Assembly (NCBI RefSeq): GCF_000182645.1 | Contig: NZ_ACQA01000002.1 | Span: 992,001 to 1,056,000 of the forward strand | From: Brucella intermedia LMG 3301 | Lineage (GTDB): Bacteria; Pseudomonadota; Alphaproteobacteria; Rhizobiales; Rhizobiaceae | Direction of reading: 5' to 3' | Length of the DNA: 64,000 nucleotides | Part shown: one piece after another, positions 27,572 through 36,485 of the stretch | Layout: each line of letters starts with the position of its first letter | Position numbering within the stretch: position 1 is the stretch's first letter | Notes under the pieces: model-generated | What the model was told of the DNA's origin: nothing | Databases searched by the model: none | Seen by the model: only the letters and a program-made list of their open reading frames with translations | Made by a program: the position numbers and the translations under genes

Positions 27572-28807
27572 ATGTCTATCAACAAATGGAAGGCCGGCCT
27601 TCTGGCCGGATTGAGCATTCTGGCGTTGTCGTCAGTCGCAAATGCTGGTGAAGTGCGCATGACGGTCGCGGAGTACAGTTCCAAGACCGGCCCGTATTTC
27701 GAGGAAGTGAAGAAAGCGTTCGAAGCTGCCAATCCCGGTATCACGCTTAATTTCGAAGTCGTCCCGTGGGATGTGCTTCTGCAGAAACTGACCACCGACA
27801 TTTCCGCAGGCACCAACGCGGACCTTTCGATCATCGGCACACGTTGGCTGATCGATTTCGTGCAGCAAGGCATCGCCGAACCGCTCGATGGCTACATGAA
27901 CGACGAGTTCAAGGGCCGGTTCATCGAGACTTTCCTGTCGCCGTCCGTCCTGGAGGGCAAGACCTACGGCCTGCCGATCGCGGCCTCGGCGCGCGCCATG
28001 TATTACAACAAGGATCTGCTTGCCAAGGCAGGCGTCGAAAACCCGCCTGCAACCTGGGACGAACTGAAAGCCGCCGCTACCAAGATCAAGGCGCTCGGCG
28101 GAGAGAATTACGGTTTCGGCCTGCAGGGCAAGGAAATCGAGACCGACGTCTATTACTATTATGCCATGTGGTCCTACGGCACCGAAATCCTCAACAAGGA
28201 CGGGACGTCGGGCCTGAGCACGCCGGGGGCGCTGGAGGCTGCCAAGCTATACAAGTCACTGATTGATGACGGCCTCACCCAGCCCGGCGTCACGTCCTAT
28301 GCACGAGAAGACGTGCAGAACCTCTTCAAGCAGGGCAAGGTCGGTATGATGATAACCGCGCCTTTTCTTTCCAACCAGATCAAGGAAGAAGCGCCCAATC
28401 TCAAATACGGTGTCGCAGCCATTCCAGCCGGACCGACAGGCGCGCGCGGCACCTATGGCGTGACCGATTCCGTCATCATGTTCCAGAACTCCAAGAACAA
28501 GGAGGAAGCCTGGAAAGTGCTCGACTTCCTGTTCCAGACAGAGTGGCGCGCCAAGTTCACACAGGGCGAAGGCTTCCTTCCGGTCAATAAGGAAGAGGCG
28601 AAGATGGATTATTATGTGAATAATGCCGATCTCGCCGCCTTTACCGCGCTTCTTCCGGATGCCCGCTTTGCGCCGGTCATTCCGGGCTGGGAAGAAATTG
28701 CCGACATCACCTCCAACGCCATGCAGAGCATCTATCTCGGCAAGGGCGAACCCGATGCCGTGCTGAAGGACGCCGCCGCCAAGGCGGATGCGATCCTGAA
28801 GAAGTAA
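27572..28807 (+). CDS. ABC sugar-type substrate-binding protein
   Basis: This 411-residue extracellular solute-binding family 1 protein has a signal peptide (about residues 1-26, ending ANA). Cluster B features include NKDLLAKAGVENPPATWDELKAAA and a C-terminal EEAWKVLDFLF. It is the receptor for the permeases at 28877-30570 and the divergently encoded UgpC-type ATPase. A strong hairpin follows its stop, which would raise its abundance over the permeases. The ligand is unknown. Confidence 0.9.
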   Translation: MSINKWKAGLLAGLSILALSSVANAGEVRMTVAEYSSKTGPYFEEVKKAFEAANPGITLNFEVVPWDVLLQKLTTDISAGTNADLSIIGTRWLIDFVQQGIAEPLDGYMNDEFKGRFIETFLSPSVLEGKTYGLPIAASARAMYYNKDLLAKAGVENPPATWDELKAAATKIKALGGENYGFGLQGKEIETDVYYYYAMWSYGTEILNKDGTSGLSTPGALEAAKLYKSLIDDGLTQPGVTSYAREDVQNLFKQGKVGMMITAPFLSNQIKEEAPNLKYGVAAIPAGPTGARGTYGVTDSVIMFQNSKNKEEAWKVLDFLFQTEWRAKFTQGEGFLPVNKEEAKMDYYVNNADLAAFTALLPDARFAPVIPGWEEIADITSNAMQSIYLGKGEPDAVLKDAAAKADAILKK

Positions 28808-28822
28808 CACTCCCCGCCTGCC

Positions 28823-28855
28823 CGGCAGAGCCCATGCTCTGCCGGGCGCTTTTTC
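28823..28855 (+). terminator. Attenuator-like hairpin between binding protein and permeases
   Basis: GCCCGGCAGAGC pairs with GCTCTGCCGGGC around CCAT and is followed by GCTTTTTC. It lies between receptor and permease genes that must be expressed together, so partial termination is likely: much receptor, fewer permeases. Confidence 0.75.
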
Positions 28856-28876
28856 TTCCCGGGATCTTGATTGCCG

Positions 28877-29746
28877 ATGCAAAGCCGCACCCTGCCCTAT
28901 CTCCTGATCCTGCCGAGCCTGCTTTTGGCTGCGGTGGTGATCTTCTGGCCCGTGGTGCATCTCGTTGAAATTGCCAGCCACGACGTCAACCGCTTCGGGC
29001 AGTTGCGCGATTTCAACAATGGCGCAAATTTCACGGCGCTTTTCGCAACGCCCGACTTTCTCAACGCGGTCTGGCGCACTGCCGTCTGGACCGTCGCCGT
29101 GGTGGGCGGAGCGCTCATCGTTTCCATTCCGGTCGCCGTCATCCTGAACATGGACTTCTATGGGCGGTCGGTCGCCCGTGTCATCGTGATGCTGCCCTGG
29201 GCCGTTTCTCTCACCATGACGGCCATTGTCTGGCGTTGGGCGCTGAATGGCGAAAGCGGAATGCTCAATTCCGCATTGCGCAATCTCGGTCTCATCGACA
29301 GCAACATTCAATGGCTGGCGAGCGCCGCGACAGCCTTTCCCATGCAGATACTGGTCGGCATTCTGGTCACCGTGCCGTTCACCACCACGATCTTTCTCGG
29401 CGGGCTGTCCTCCATCCCAGACGATCTTTACGAAGCATCGTCCCTCGAAGGCGCCAGCCTGTGGCAGCAGTTTCGCGAAATCACCTTTCCGCTGCTCAAG
29501 CCCTTCGTGAACATCGCCATCGTGCTGAATACGATCTACGTTTTCAATTCCTTTCCGATCATCTGGGTCATGACACAGGGCGGACCGGCAAACTCCACCG
29601 ATATTCTGGTGACGCATCTCTACAAGCTCGCCTTCCGGCTCGGAAAACTGGGAGAGGCCTCCGCCGTATCGCTCATCATGCTGGCGATACTGCTCGTCTT
29701 CACCGCGATCTATATCCGCCTTGCAATGCGGGGAGAACGTGCATGA
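28877..29746 (+). CDS. ABC sugar permease, MalF type
   Basis: This 289-residue permease has six hydrophobic segments and the EAA loop [20 protein letters not shown], followed by FPLLKPF. The ATG at 28877 is chosen; a TTG 6 bases earlier is possible. It overlaps the next permease by 4 bases (ATGA). Confidence 0.88.
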   Translation: MQSRTLPYLLILPSLLLAAVVIFWPVVHLVEIASHDVNRFGQLRDFNNGANFTALFATPDFLNAVWRTAVWTVAVVGGALIVSIPVAVILNMDFYGRSVARVIVMLPWAVSLTMTAIVWRWALNGESGMLNSALRNLGLIDSNIQWLASAATAFPMQILVGILVTVPFTTTIFLGGLSSIPDDLYEASSLEGASLWQQFREITFPLLKPFVNIAIVLNTIYVFNSFPIIWVMTQGGPANSTDILVTHLYKLAFRLGKLGEASAVSLIMLAILLVFTAIYIRLAMRGERA

Positions 29747-30570
29747 CCGGCTCAAAATTGAAACGCACGATCGTTGCCTGGGCCGTTCTGTCGCCGCTTA
29801 TCGTGCTGACGCTGTTTCCCTTTGCGGTAATGTTTCTCACCGCCGTCAAACCGCCGCAGGAAGTTCTTTCTCCAACGTGGTGGCCAAGCAGCTTTCGCTG
29901 GCAGAACTTTTCGGAAATGTGGGTCCAGACCAAATTCGGGCAAGCGCTTCTGAACTCGCTTTACGTATCAGTCATTGCTTCCGTGGGCGCGATCATCATT
30001 TCCATTCCTGCAGCCTATGCGATGTCGCGCTTTCGCTTTGCAGGTCACGGCGTGTTCCGTCAATTCCTGCTCGTCTCGCAGATGATCTCGCCCATCGTTC
30101 TGGTGCTTGGCCTTTTTCGGCTGCTCGCCGCTTATGGGCTGATCGAAAGCGTTTCGGCGGTCGGCGCGGTCTATATGGCCTTCAATATCGCCTTCACCGT
30201 GTGGATGCTGCAGAGTTATTTCGACACCATACCGCGCGATCTGGAAGAAGCCTCCTGGATGGAAGGAGCCGGACGCGGCAAGACATTGATAAAAGTATTC
30301 CTGCCGCTCTGCCTACCTGCCATCGCCGTGACGGCGATCTTCACCTTCATAAATGCGTGGAATGAATTCGTCGTGGCGCTGACCATGCTGCGCAGGCAGG
30401 AAAGCTACACCTTGCCCATTCAGGTCTTCTCGCTGGTAGCGGGACGCTACACCGTCGAATGGCATTACGTCATGGCGGCAACCTTCCTTGCCACGCTGCC
30501 GGTCGCAATCCTCTTCATCTGGCTCCAGCGCTATCTCATCAAGGGACTGGCGCTTGGGGCAGTCAAATAA
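29743..30570 (+). CDS. ABC sugar permease, MalG type
   Basis: This 275-residue permease starts at ATG 29743, overlapping the previous stop. The EAA loop is [20 protein letters not shown], followed by FLPLCLPA. With the MalF-type partner and the ATPase at 25562 it forms the importer of the cluster. Confidence 0.9.
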   Translation: MTGSKLKRTIVAWAVLSPLIVLTLFPFAVMFLTAVKPPQEVLSPTWWPSSFRWQNFSEMWVQTKFGQALLNSLYVSVIASVGAIIISIPAAYAMSRFRFAGHGVFRQFLLVSQMISPIVLVLGLFRLLAAYGLIESVSAVGAVYMAFNIAFTVWMLQSYFDTIPRDLEEASWMEGAGRGKTLIKVFLPLCLPAIAVTAIFTFINAWNEFVVALTMLRRQESYTLPIQVFSLVAGRYTVEWHYVMAATFLATLPVAILFIWLQRYLIKGLALGAVK

Positions 30571-30582
30571 CCGGAGAAAATC

Positions 30583-30955
30583 ATGTCCAGAAAACAGGTC
30601 TTCGGCGCATCACATGTGCCTCTTTCCCCCCGCCGTCCGCGCAGGCGACACAGTCTATATCTCGGGTCAGGTGCCCGTGGGACCGAACGGCCAGATCGTC
30701 GAAGGCGGCATAGAAACACAGACGAAACAGGTGCTCGAAAACGTCAAGGCCGCGCTTGCGCTTGCGGGAGCGACAATGGAAGACGTCGTTAAAACCACTG
30801 TCTGGCTGGAAGACGCGCGGGATTTCGGGCGCATGAACGCCGTCTATGCCACCTATTTTCCAAAAGAGCCGCCAGCGCGCACCACGGTCGAGTCCCGGCT
30901 GATGATCGACATCAAGATCGAAGTCGAGGCCATTGCCTACGCACCGCAGAAATAA
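30583..30955 (+). pseudogene. RidA-family protein, single frameshift
   Basis: ATG 30583 reads MSRKQVFGASHVPLSP and then leaves frame. The rest of a normal RidA (AVRAGDTVYISGQVPVGPNG to IKIEVEAIAYAPQK) continues in a neighbouring frame to 30955. The CCCCCC run at 30626-30631 holds one C more than an intact reading needs. RidA deaminates enamine intermediates such as those made by PLP dehydratases, which fits the D-serine-dehydratase-family enzyme in this cluster. It could be a sequencing error or a fresh mutation. Confidence 0.85.
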
Positions 30956-30981
30956 AACGCCCCTCGCCCAGAGACATTTTC

Positions 30982-32451
30982 ATGCGCATTTTCACCGCAT
31001 CGCTTGCGACAGAAACCAATACATTCTCGCCGGTCCCCACCGACAGGGCCTCGTTCGAGATGGCATTCTACGCGGCACCCGGCAAGCATCCGGAAACGCC
31101 CACGTTATGCTCATCGCCCATCGTGGCATTACGCAAGCGCGCAGCGCCGGAAGGATTAACGGTCATCGAAGGCACCGCCACATGGGCAGAACCGGGCGGC
31201 CTGTTGCAGCGGCAAGCTTTCGAGGAACTGCGTGATGAAATTCTCGATCAGTTGAAGGCCGCGCTGCCTGTCGATGCCGTTGTTCTCGGTCTGCATGGCG
31301 CCATGGTCGCGCAAGGCTATGACGATTGCGAGGGCGATCTTCTGGAACGCGTGCGCGCCATTGTCGGGCCCGATGTTCTGGTCGCCAGCGAGTTCGATCC
31401 GCACAGCCACCTCACCCCGAAGCGGGTCGAAAACCTTAATATTTTCGCATCCTTCCTCGAATTTCCTCACACGGATTTCTACGAACGCGGCGAGCATGTG
31501 GTCGATCTCGCGCTGGATGCGCTGAAAGGCCGGATCAGCCCGGTCATCTCCACCTTCGACTGCCAAATGATCGGCGTCTATCCGACAAGCAAGGAGCCGA
31601 TGCGCTCCTTCGTCGACCGCATAAAGGCGATGCAGGGCAAGGATGGCGTCCTGTCCATTTCCGTCATTCATGGCTTCATGGCTGCCGATGTGCCGGAAAT
31701 GGGAACCCGCATTCTTGTCGTCACCGACAATGACCCGGCGAAGGGCAAATCCCTTGCGGAAAAACTCGGGCGTGAACTTATCGCCTTGCGCGAGCAGACC
31801 CTGATGACCATGTTCGACACCGATCAGGGCATCGACCGGGCGCTGGCCGCCCATGCAGCCAATCCTGCCAAACCTGCGGTGATCGCCGATGTATGGGACA
31901 ATCCCGGCGGCGGTGTCGCCGGCGACGGAACCTATGTTCTTCGCCGCCTGATCGAACGGCGTATCGATAATGTCGGCGTTGCCACGATCTGGGACCCCAT
32001 TGCCGTGACATTCTGCCATGCGGCGGGCGAAGGTGCGGTAATCGATCTGCGTTTCGGCGGCAAATCCGGTCCGCTTGGCGGTGAACCCATCGATGCCCGC
32101 GTGACTGTCCTGAAAACCCTCGCCGAAGGCTGGCAGAGTTTCGGACCAAGCCGAGTGACGCTTGGACCTTCGGCGGCGGTGCGGATTGAAGGCACCGAGA
32201 TCGACATCATTCTCAACACCAACCGGACGCAGACATTCGAGCCGGATATCTTTTCCAATATCGGCATCGACCCGATGAAGAAGGATACATTGGTGGTCAA
32301 GTCCACCAATCATTTCCACGCGGGTTTTGTGCCGATCGCAGCTGAGATCATCTATGTCGCGGCACCGAGCTCCTATCCGAGCAATCCGCGCACAACCAAT
32401 TATCGCAAGCTCACCCGTACCATCTGGCCGCGTGTTGAAAATCCGTGGTGA
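30982..32451 (+). CDS. M81-family protein, MlrC (microcystinase C-like)
   Basis: This 489-residue protein contains the M81/MlrC N-terminal domain (TETNTFSPVPT, GLHGAMVAQGYDDCEGD, SEFDPHSHL) and the MlrC C-terminal domain (DNPGGGVAGDGTYVLRRLIE). MlrC was named for a role in microcystin breakdown. Most homologues stand beside ABC importers in soil bacteria with no known substrate. It is last in the rightward operon; the bidirectional hairpin at 32459 follows. Hydrolysis of an amide bond in the imported compound is a reasonable guess. Confidence 0.87.
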   Translation: MRIFTASLATETNTFSPVPTDRASFEMAFYAAPGKHPETPTLCSSPIVALRKRAAPEGLTVIEGTATWAEPGGLLQRQAFEELRDEILDQLKAALPVDAVVLGLHGAMVAQGYDDCEGDLLERVRAIVGPDVLVASEFDPHSHLTPKRVENLNIFASFLEFPHTDFYERGEHVVDLALDALKGRISPVISTFDCQMIGVYPTSKEPMRSFVDRIKAMQGKDGVLSISVIHGFMAADVPEMGTRILVVTDNDPAKGKSLAEKLGRELIALREQTLMTMFDTDQGIDRALAAHAANPAKPAVIADVWDNPGGGVAGDGTYVLRRLIERRIDNVGVATIWDPIAVTFCHAAGEGAVIDLRFGGKSGPLGGEPIDARVTVLKTLAEGWQSFGPSRVTLGPSAAVRIEGTEIDIILNTNRTQTFEPDIFSNIGIDPMKKDTLVVKSTNHFHAGFVPIAAEIIYVAAPSSYPSNPRTTNYRKLTRTIWPRVENPW

Positions 32452-32458
32452 ACAAACG

Positions 32459-32488
32459 AAAAAGCGCGGGCGTTACCCGCGCTTTTTT
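32459..32488. terminator. Bidirectional rho-independent terminator
   Basis: AAAAAGCGCGGG (32459-32470), loop CGTTA, then CCCGCGCTTTTTT (32476-32488). It separates the converging MlrC gene and the leftward TRAP operon. Confidence 0.9.
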
Positions 32489-32498
32489 GATCAGAGCG

Positions 32499-32522
32499 TC
32501 GATCTGATCCAAATCAGATCGA
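32499..32522. repeat. Short palindromic element, GATCTGAT-N4-ATCAGATC
   Basis: Ten-bp arms TCGATCTGAT and ATCAGATCGA enclose CCAA, and a GCG/CGC pair continues beyond a small bulge. The sequence resembles a short palindromic repeat seen between genes in Rhizobiales. It lies just past the DctM stop (32531) and may add termination for the leftward operon. Confidence 0.55.
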
Positions 32523-32530
32523 AACGCAGT

Positions 32531-33805
32531 CTAATGAGCCAGATAGGTCGAGATAATCGGCACGTAAGTGACGAGCGCCAGCAGGATGAACAGCGCCATA
32601 TACATGCTGAACGCCTGGCGGGTGAAATCTCCGACCCTTACCTTGGCGATGTTGCAGACCATCAGCATGACAGTACCGACCGGCGGCGTCAGCGTGCCAA
32701 TCGAAAGATTGACGATGACGACGATGCCGAAATGTACCGGATCGATGCCCAGAGCCTTTACCGTTGGCATCAGGAGCGGAACCAGAACGATCATCAGGGC
32801 GGTACCCTCGATCAGCGCTCCGAGGATCAGCAGGATCACGTTGACTGCCAGCAGAAACGCATAAGGGTTGCTGGTGAAGGACGAGATCAGCTGCATCAGC
32901 GACTGGCCGGCCTGTTCGAGCGAAAACACCCATGCGAGCGCTGACGACGCCATGATGACGAGCATGACGGAAGCGGTCGATTTCGCCGTTTCGATCAGCG
33001 AATCCACCACATGCGAGATGCGCATTTCGCGATAGATCACAAACCCGATGATCAAAACCAGCGTCACGGCAACCGCACCGGCTTCCGTCGGCGTGAAGAT
33101 GTTCATGCGGATGCCGCCGATGATCGCGAACAGCAACAGGACAGCAGGCCATGCCGAGGCAAGCGTCGAGACGACTTCGGCGCCGCTCATCCGCTTTTCA
33201 CGGCTTGGCTTGTAGCCGCGCTTTACCGACGTGATATAGGCCGCGATCATCAGGATGATGGCACCCAGAATGCCCGGAACGACACCAGCCATAAACATCT
33301 TGCCGATGGAAACATCCGCGATCAGACCATAGATGATGAGCGCGATGCCCGGAGGAATGATTGGCGTAATCAGCGAACCGGCAGCCGTCACCGCGCAGGA
33401 AAATGCCTTGTCATAGCCGCGCTTGACCATTTCCGGCACCATCATGCGGGTAAGCATGGCGCTGTCGGCCAGATTGGACGCGCTGACGCCGCCCATCAGG
33501 GTTGAAACCATGATGTTGGTGAGCGCCATGCCGCCGCGCATGCGACCGACCAGAATTTCCGCGACCTTGATCAGACGTTCTGCAATGCCGGTATGCGCCA
33601 TCACCGTGCCAAGCATGATGAAGAACGGAATGGCGAGCAGCGATGTGTTCTGAGCCGGGCTGATGAAGCGCTGGACTGCAATCGCTATCGGCATCTGGTT
33701 GAAGAACGTGAAATAGGTGAAGACCGCAATCAGGATGGCCACGTAGAGGCGCATATTGAGCGCGATCAGCGCCAGCATGATGAGAACGATGGTCGTAAGA
33801 TTCAT
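32531..33805 (-). CDS. TRAP transporter large membrane subunit (DctM)
   Basis: This 424-residue DctM protein of the SiaT/YiaN type has about 12 hydrophobic segments. Motifs include AIPFFIMLGTVMAHTGIAERLI, AAGSLITPIIPPGIALIIYG and LIEGTALMIVLVPLLMPTVK with TLTPPVGTVMLMVC. The start overlaps the DctQ stop by 4 bases. It is the last gene of the leftward hexonate operon. Confidence 0.93.
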   Translation of the reverse strand: MNLTTIVLIMLALIALNMRLYVAILIAVFTYFTFFNQMPIAIAVQRFISPAQNTSLLAIPFFIMLGTVMAHTGIAERLIKVAEILVGRMRGGMALTNIMVSTLMGGVSASNLADSAMLTRMMVPEMVKRGYDKAFSCAVTAAGSLITPIIPPGIALIIYGLIADVSIGKMFMAGVVPGILGAIILMIAAYITSVKRGYKPSREKRMSGAEVVSTLASAWPAVLLLFAIIGGIRMNIFTPTEAGAVAVTLVLIIGFVIYREMRISHVVDSLIETAKSTASVMLVIMASSALAWVFSLEQAGQSLMQLISSFTSNPYAFLLAVNVILLILGALIEGTALMIVLVPLLMPTVKALGIDPVHFGIVVIVNLSIGTLTPPVGTVMLMVCNIAKVRVGDFTRQAFSMYMALFILLALVTYVPIISTYLAH

Positions 33806-34272
33806 GCCTTGTCTCCCGCAAAAGCGGCGCGCAAGGATTTGAATGCGCCTGCAAACATATAAAGGGCGATAATGACGAAGCCGACCGGCACGGCGATATC
33901 AATCCAGTAATAGGAAACGCGCAGCACGTCGGTCACTTTAAGCTGTGCCGCCACCGACAGCTTGTAGCCGGCATAGGACACGTAGAGCAGAAACAGCCCC
34001 GACAGGATGGCAACGACAGCGTTGATGATCTCGCGCAGCTTTTCCGAAAACAGGTCCACAAGCATCGGAATGGCAAGATGCTGGTTGCTGCGTTCCGCGG
34101 CAATGCTGCCGAGCATCACGATCCAGATCATCAGCAGGCCAGCCATTTCCTCGGTCCATTGCAATGGCTGGTGCATCCAGTAACGCATGACAACGGCGAT
34201 GTTGAACATCGCAAGCAGGATGAACAGCGGCACGGCAGCCAGCCATTCGATCAGTTTTTCAAACAATTTCAT
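33802..34272 (-). CDS. TRAP transporter small membrane subunit (DctQ)
   Basis: The ATG at 34272 (MKLFEKLIEWLA) gives 156 residues; in-frame ATGs at 34287 and 34308 are alternatives. Four hydrophobic segments and the DctQ core (LQWTEEMAGLLMIWIVMLGS, then HLAIPMLVDLFSEK) are visible. It works with the DctM and DctP partners on either side. Confidence 0.88.
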   Translation of the reverse strand: MKLFEKLIEWLAAVPLFILLAMFNIAVVMRYWMHQPLQWTEEMAGLLMIWIVMLGSIAAERSNQHLAIPMLVDLFSEKLREIINAVVAILSGLFLLYVSYAGYKLSVAAQLKVTDVLRVSYYWIDIAVPVGFVIIALYMFAGAFKSLRAAFAGDKA

Positions 34273-34342
34273 CGGATTGAATTCCATGAGCAGACCATGC
34301 CGCGGCAAGGCCGCGACATGGCGATATCCGAAAAAGGATGGA

Positions 34343-35317
34343 TCAGTTCAGTTCGGCTTTGATCTTGTCATAAAGACCAGGCGACCATTCCGGGAACTGG
34401 GTGTAGACCTTCTCAGCAAGTGCCTTGAAGGGAGCGCGGTCGACATCGATAACTTCGACGCCGGCTTCCTTCATCTTTTCGATCATTTCATTGTCTTTTT
34501 CGATCGTCAGCTTCTGGCTGTAGAGACCCGCATCATAAGCGGATTCATGGATCATCTTGAGCTGATCTTCCGGCAGCGTGGAGAAGAAGGCTTCGCCGCC
34601 CACGATGAGCGCCACGTTGGTCAGATAGCCGACCTTGCTCAGATACTTGGCTTCTTCCTGGAACTTCTGGCCGTACAGAACCGAAATCGGGTTCTCCACA
34701 CCATCGATTACGCCCTGCGCGAGCGCCGGGAAGGTTTCGCCGAGCGGCATCGGGGTCGGCGTCGCGCCCATTGCCTCGAAGGTCTTGATCTGCATGACAT
34801 TGTTCGGCACGCGGATCTTCATGCCCTTCAGGTCTTCAGGAGTGCGGATCGGCTTCTTGGAAATGATCTGGCGAATGCCATAGAGATAGTTCGGCATTAC
34901 GATATGAATGCCCTTCTTCTTCAGCTCTTCGCTCTTTTCCTTGAACCATGGGCCGTCATAGACCTTGAAAAGCTGCGCCGGATCGTCGGTCAGAAACGGA
35001 CCATAGAGCACGCCGAGATCAGGATCATACTCGGCAAGAAAGCCCACGTCGGAAATGGTCACGACATTGAGGCCCATCATGGCCTGCTCGGTCACGTCCT
35101 TCTTGGAGCCAAGCTGCGAGCTTGGATAAAGTTCGAGCGTGATCTCGCCGTTGCTGCGCTTGGCAAGATCGTCTTTCCAGTAATGCATTACCTCATCGAA
35201 AGGCTCGCCGGGGTTGTTTTCATAGGCAACCTTGATCGACACATTGGCAGCGTATGCAGCCATGCTTCCTGCCAGCAGCATGCTGGCGGCGATCATGCCG
35301 GTAACGAGTTTCTTCAT
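34343..35317 (-). CDS. TRAP substrate-binding protein (DctP), sugar-acid type
   Basis: The ATG at 35317 follows a GGGAGGATAC ribosome site and gives 324 residues with a signal peptide (MKKLVTGMIAASMLLAGSMA, cleaved near AYA). DctP features: LKGMKIRVPNNVMQ with the carboxylate-binding Arg (near residue 150), AMGATPTPMPLGETFPALAQGVIDGVENP. Proteins of this type bind hexuronates or sugar acids. The gene stands with altronate-type dehydratase and zinc dehydrogenase genes, which supports a hexonate/uronate ligand. Confidence 0.9.
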   Translation of the reverse strand: MKKLVTGMIAASMLLAGSMAAYAANVSIKVAYENNPGEPFDEVMHYWKDDLAKRSNGEITLELYPSSQLGSKKDVTEQAMMGLNVVTISDVGFLAEYDPDLGVLYGPFLTDDPAQLFKVYDGPWFKEKSEELKKKGIHIVMPNYLYGIRQIISKKPIRTPEDLKGMKIRVPNNVMQIKTFEAMGATPTPMPLGETFPALAQGVIDGVENPISVLYGQKFQEEAKYLSKVGYLTNVALIVGGEAFFSTLPEDQLKMIHESAYDAGLYSQKLTIEKDNEMIEKMKEAGVEVIDVDRAPFKALAEKVYTQFPEWSPGLYDKIKAELN

Positions 35318-35417
35318 CAGTATCCTCCCGTATGGGGTCATTAAACAATGGCCTTTTGGCCGGTTTCCTCCACTAGCGTCCGGCACCGTCCATTCGGCCC
35401 GGACATTTGCTTCGATT

Positions 35418-36434
35418 TCAGTCGCGCTCGATGATGATCTTCAAGACATTGCGGTCGCCGTCCCAGTAGGGAAGCGCCGCTTCAGCTTCATCGAAGGGAA
35501 ATATTTTGGAGATCAGCTTGTCGGCATCCGCTCCAAGCTTTTCCAGATGGGCGATGACAGCCTCGAAATCCGCAAGCGTCGCATTGCGCGATCCCATGAT
35601 GTCGAGTTCCTTCAGGTTGAAGAACTGCGTCTGGTAGGTGACTGGGGCCTTGGAATAGCCGACATAAACCACCCTGCCCGCGAAGCCCGCCAGATCGACG
35701 GCCTGCGTGAAAGTGATCGGCAGGCCGACCGCTTCAAAAGCAACGTCCACGCCGTCGTCGTCTGTCAGTTCCTGAATTTTCGCGACAACGTCCTCGCCGC
35801 CCGGAAGCGCATGTGTGGCGCCGAATTGCAGCGCCAGTTCGCGCTTTTCAGCACTTGGATCGATGGCGATGACCTTGGCGCCACGGGCGACTGCACCGAG
35901 CAGCACGCCCATGCCGATCATGCCGCAGCCGAGAACAGCGACCGTGTCGCCTGCCTGGACCCGTCCGCGCTCGACGGCATGAAAGCCGACCGAAAGCGGC
36001 TCGACCAGTGCCAGATGACGCGGTTCCAGCGTATCGTTGAGGATCAGCTTTTCGGCCGGCAGCACGATCTGATCGGCCAGGCCGCCATTCTGCTGCACGC
36101 CAAGCGTCTTGTTATAACGGCACGCATTGAGCCGGCCCTTGCGGCAGGACGAACATTCACCGCAATTCGTGTAGGGCAGCACGATCACCCGCTTGCCACT
36201 GGCGTAGGCGGCGCTGACGCCCGCGCCTGCTTCAATGATCTCGCCGCCGATTTCATGCCCTGGAATACGCGGCAGCTGCACCAGCGGGTTAAGCCCCTTG
36301 AAAGTGTTCAGGTCGCTGCCGCAGAGCCCCACATGCCGAACCCGCACACGGACATGCCCCGCCAGCAACGGCGCTTCGTCGATTTCCGCAAAACGGGTAA
36401 CGTTTTCGCTCTCGATACGCAGAGCTTTGACCAT
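35418..36434 (-). CDS. Zinc-dependent dehydrogenase, L-galactonate/L-gulonate 5-dehydrogenase-like
   Basis: The ATG at 36434 with AGGAA upstream gives 338 residues. Catalytic zinc ligands are in VGLCGSDLN and IPGHEIGGEI. The structural zinc loop has four Cys (NCGECSSCRKGRLNAC), and the NAD fold is VAVLGCGMIGMG. MDR enzymes of this subfamily oxidise L-galactonate to D-tagaturonate (LgoD) or L-gulonate to D-fructuronate. Together with UxaA and the UxaB-like reductase nearby, this gives a route from an L-hexonate to 2-keto-3-deoxygluconate. The exact hexonate cannot be decided from sequence. Confidence 0.82.
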   Translation of the reverse strand: MVKALRIESENVTRFAEIDEAPLLAGHVRVRVRHVGLCGSDLNTFKGLNPLVQLPRIPGHEIGGEIIEAGAGVSAAYASGKRVIVLPYTNCGECSSCRKGRLNACRYNKTLGVQQNGGLADQIVLPAEKLILNDTLEPRHLALVEPLSVGFHAVERGRVQAGDTVAVLGCGMIGMGVLLGAVARGAKVIAIDPSAEKRELALQFGATHALPGGEDVVAKIQELTDDDGVDVAFEAVGLPITFTQAVDLAGFAGRVVYVGYSKAPVTYQTQFFNLKELDIMGSRNATLADFEAVIAHLEKLGADADKLISKIFPFDEAEAALPYWDGDRNVLKIIIERD

Positions 36435-36485
36435 CGAATTATTCCTGTCAGTCGTCATTGAATAAAGGGCTATGAAGCGTGGGGA

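Noticed and set aside
28256..29755. 499-residue minus-strand open frame
   Set aside because: Antisense to the ABC receptor and permease; its His/Asp/Gly-rich composition is typical of a reversed membrane-protein gene.
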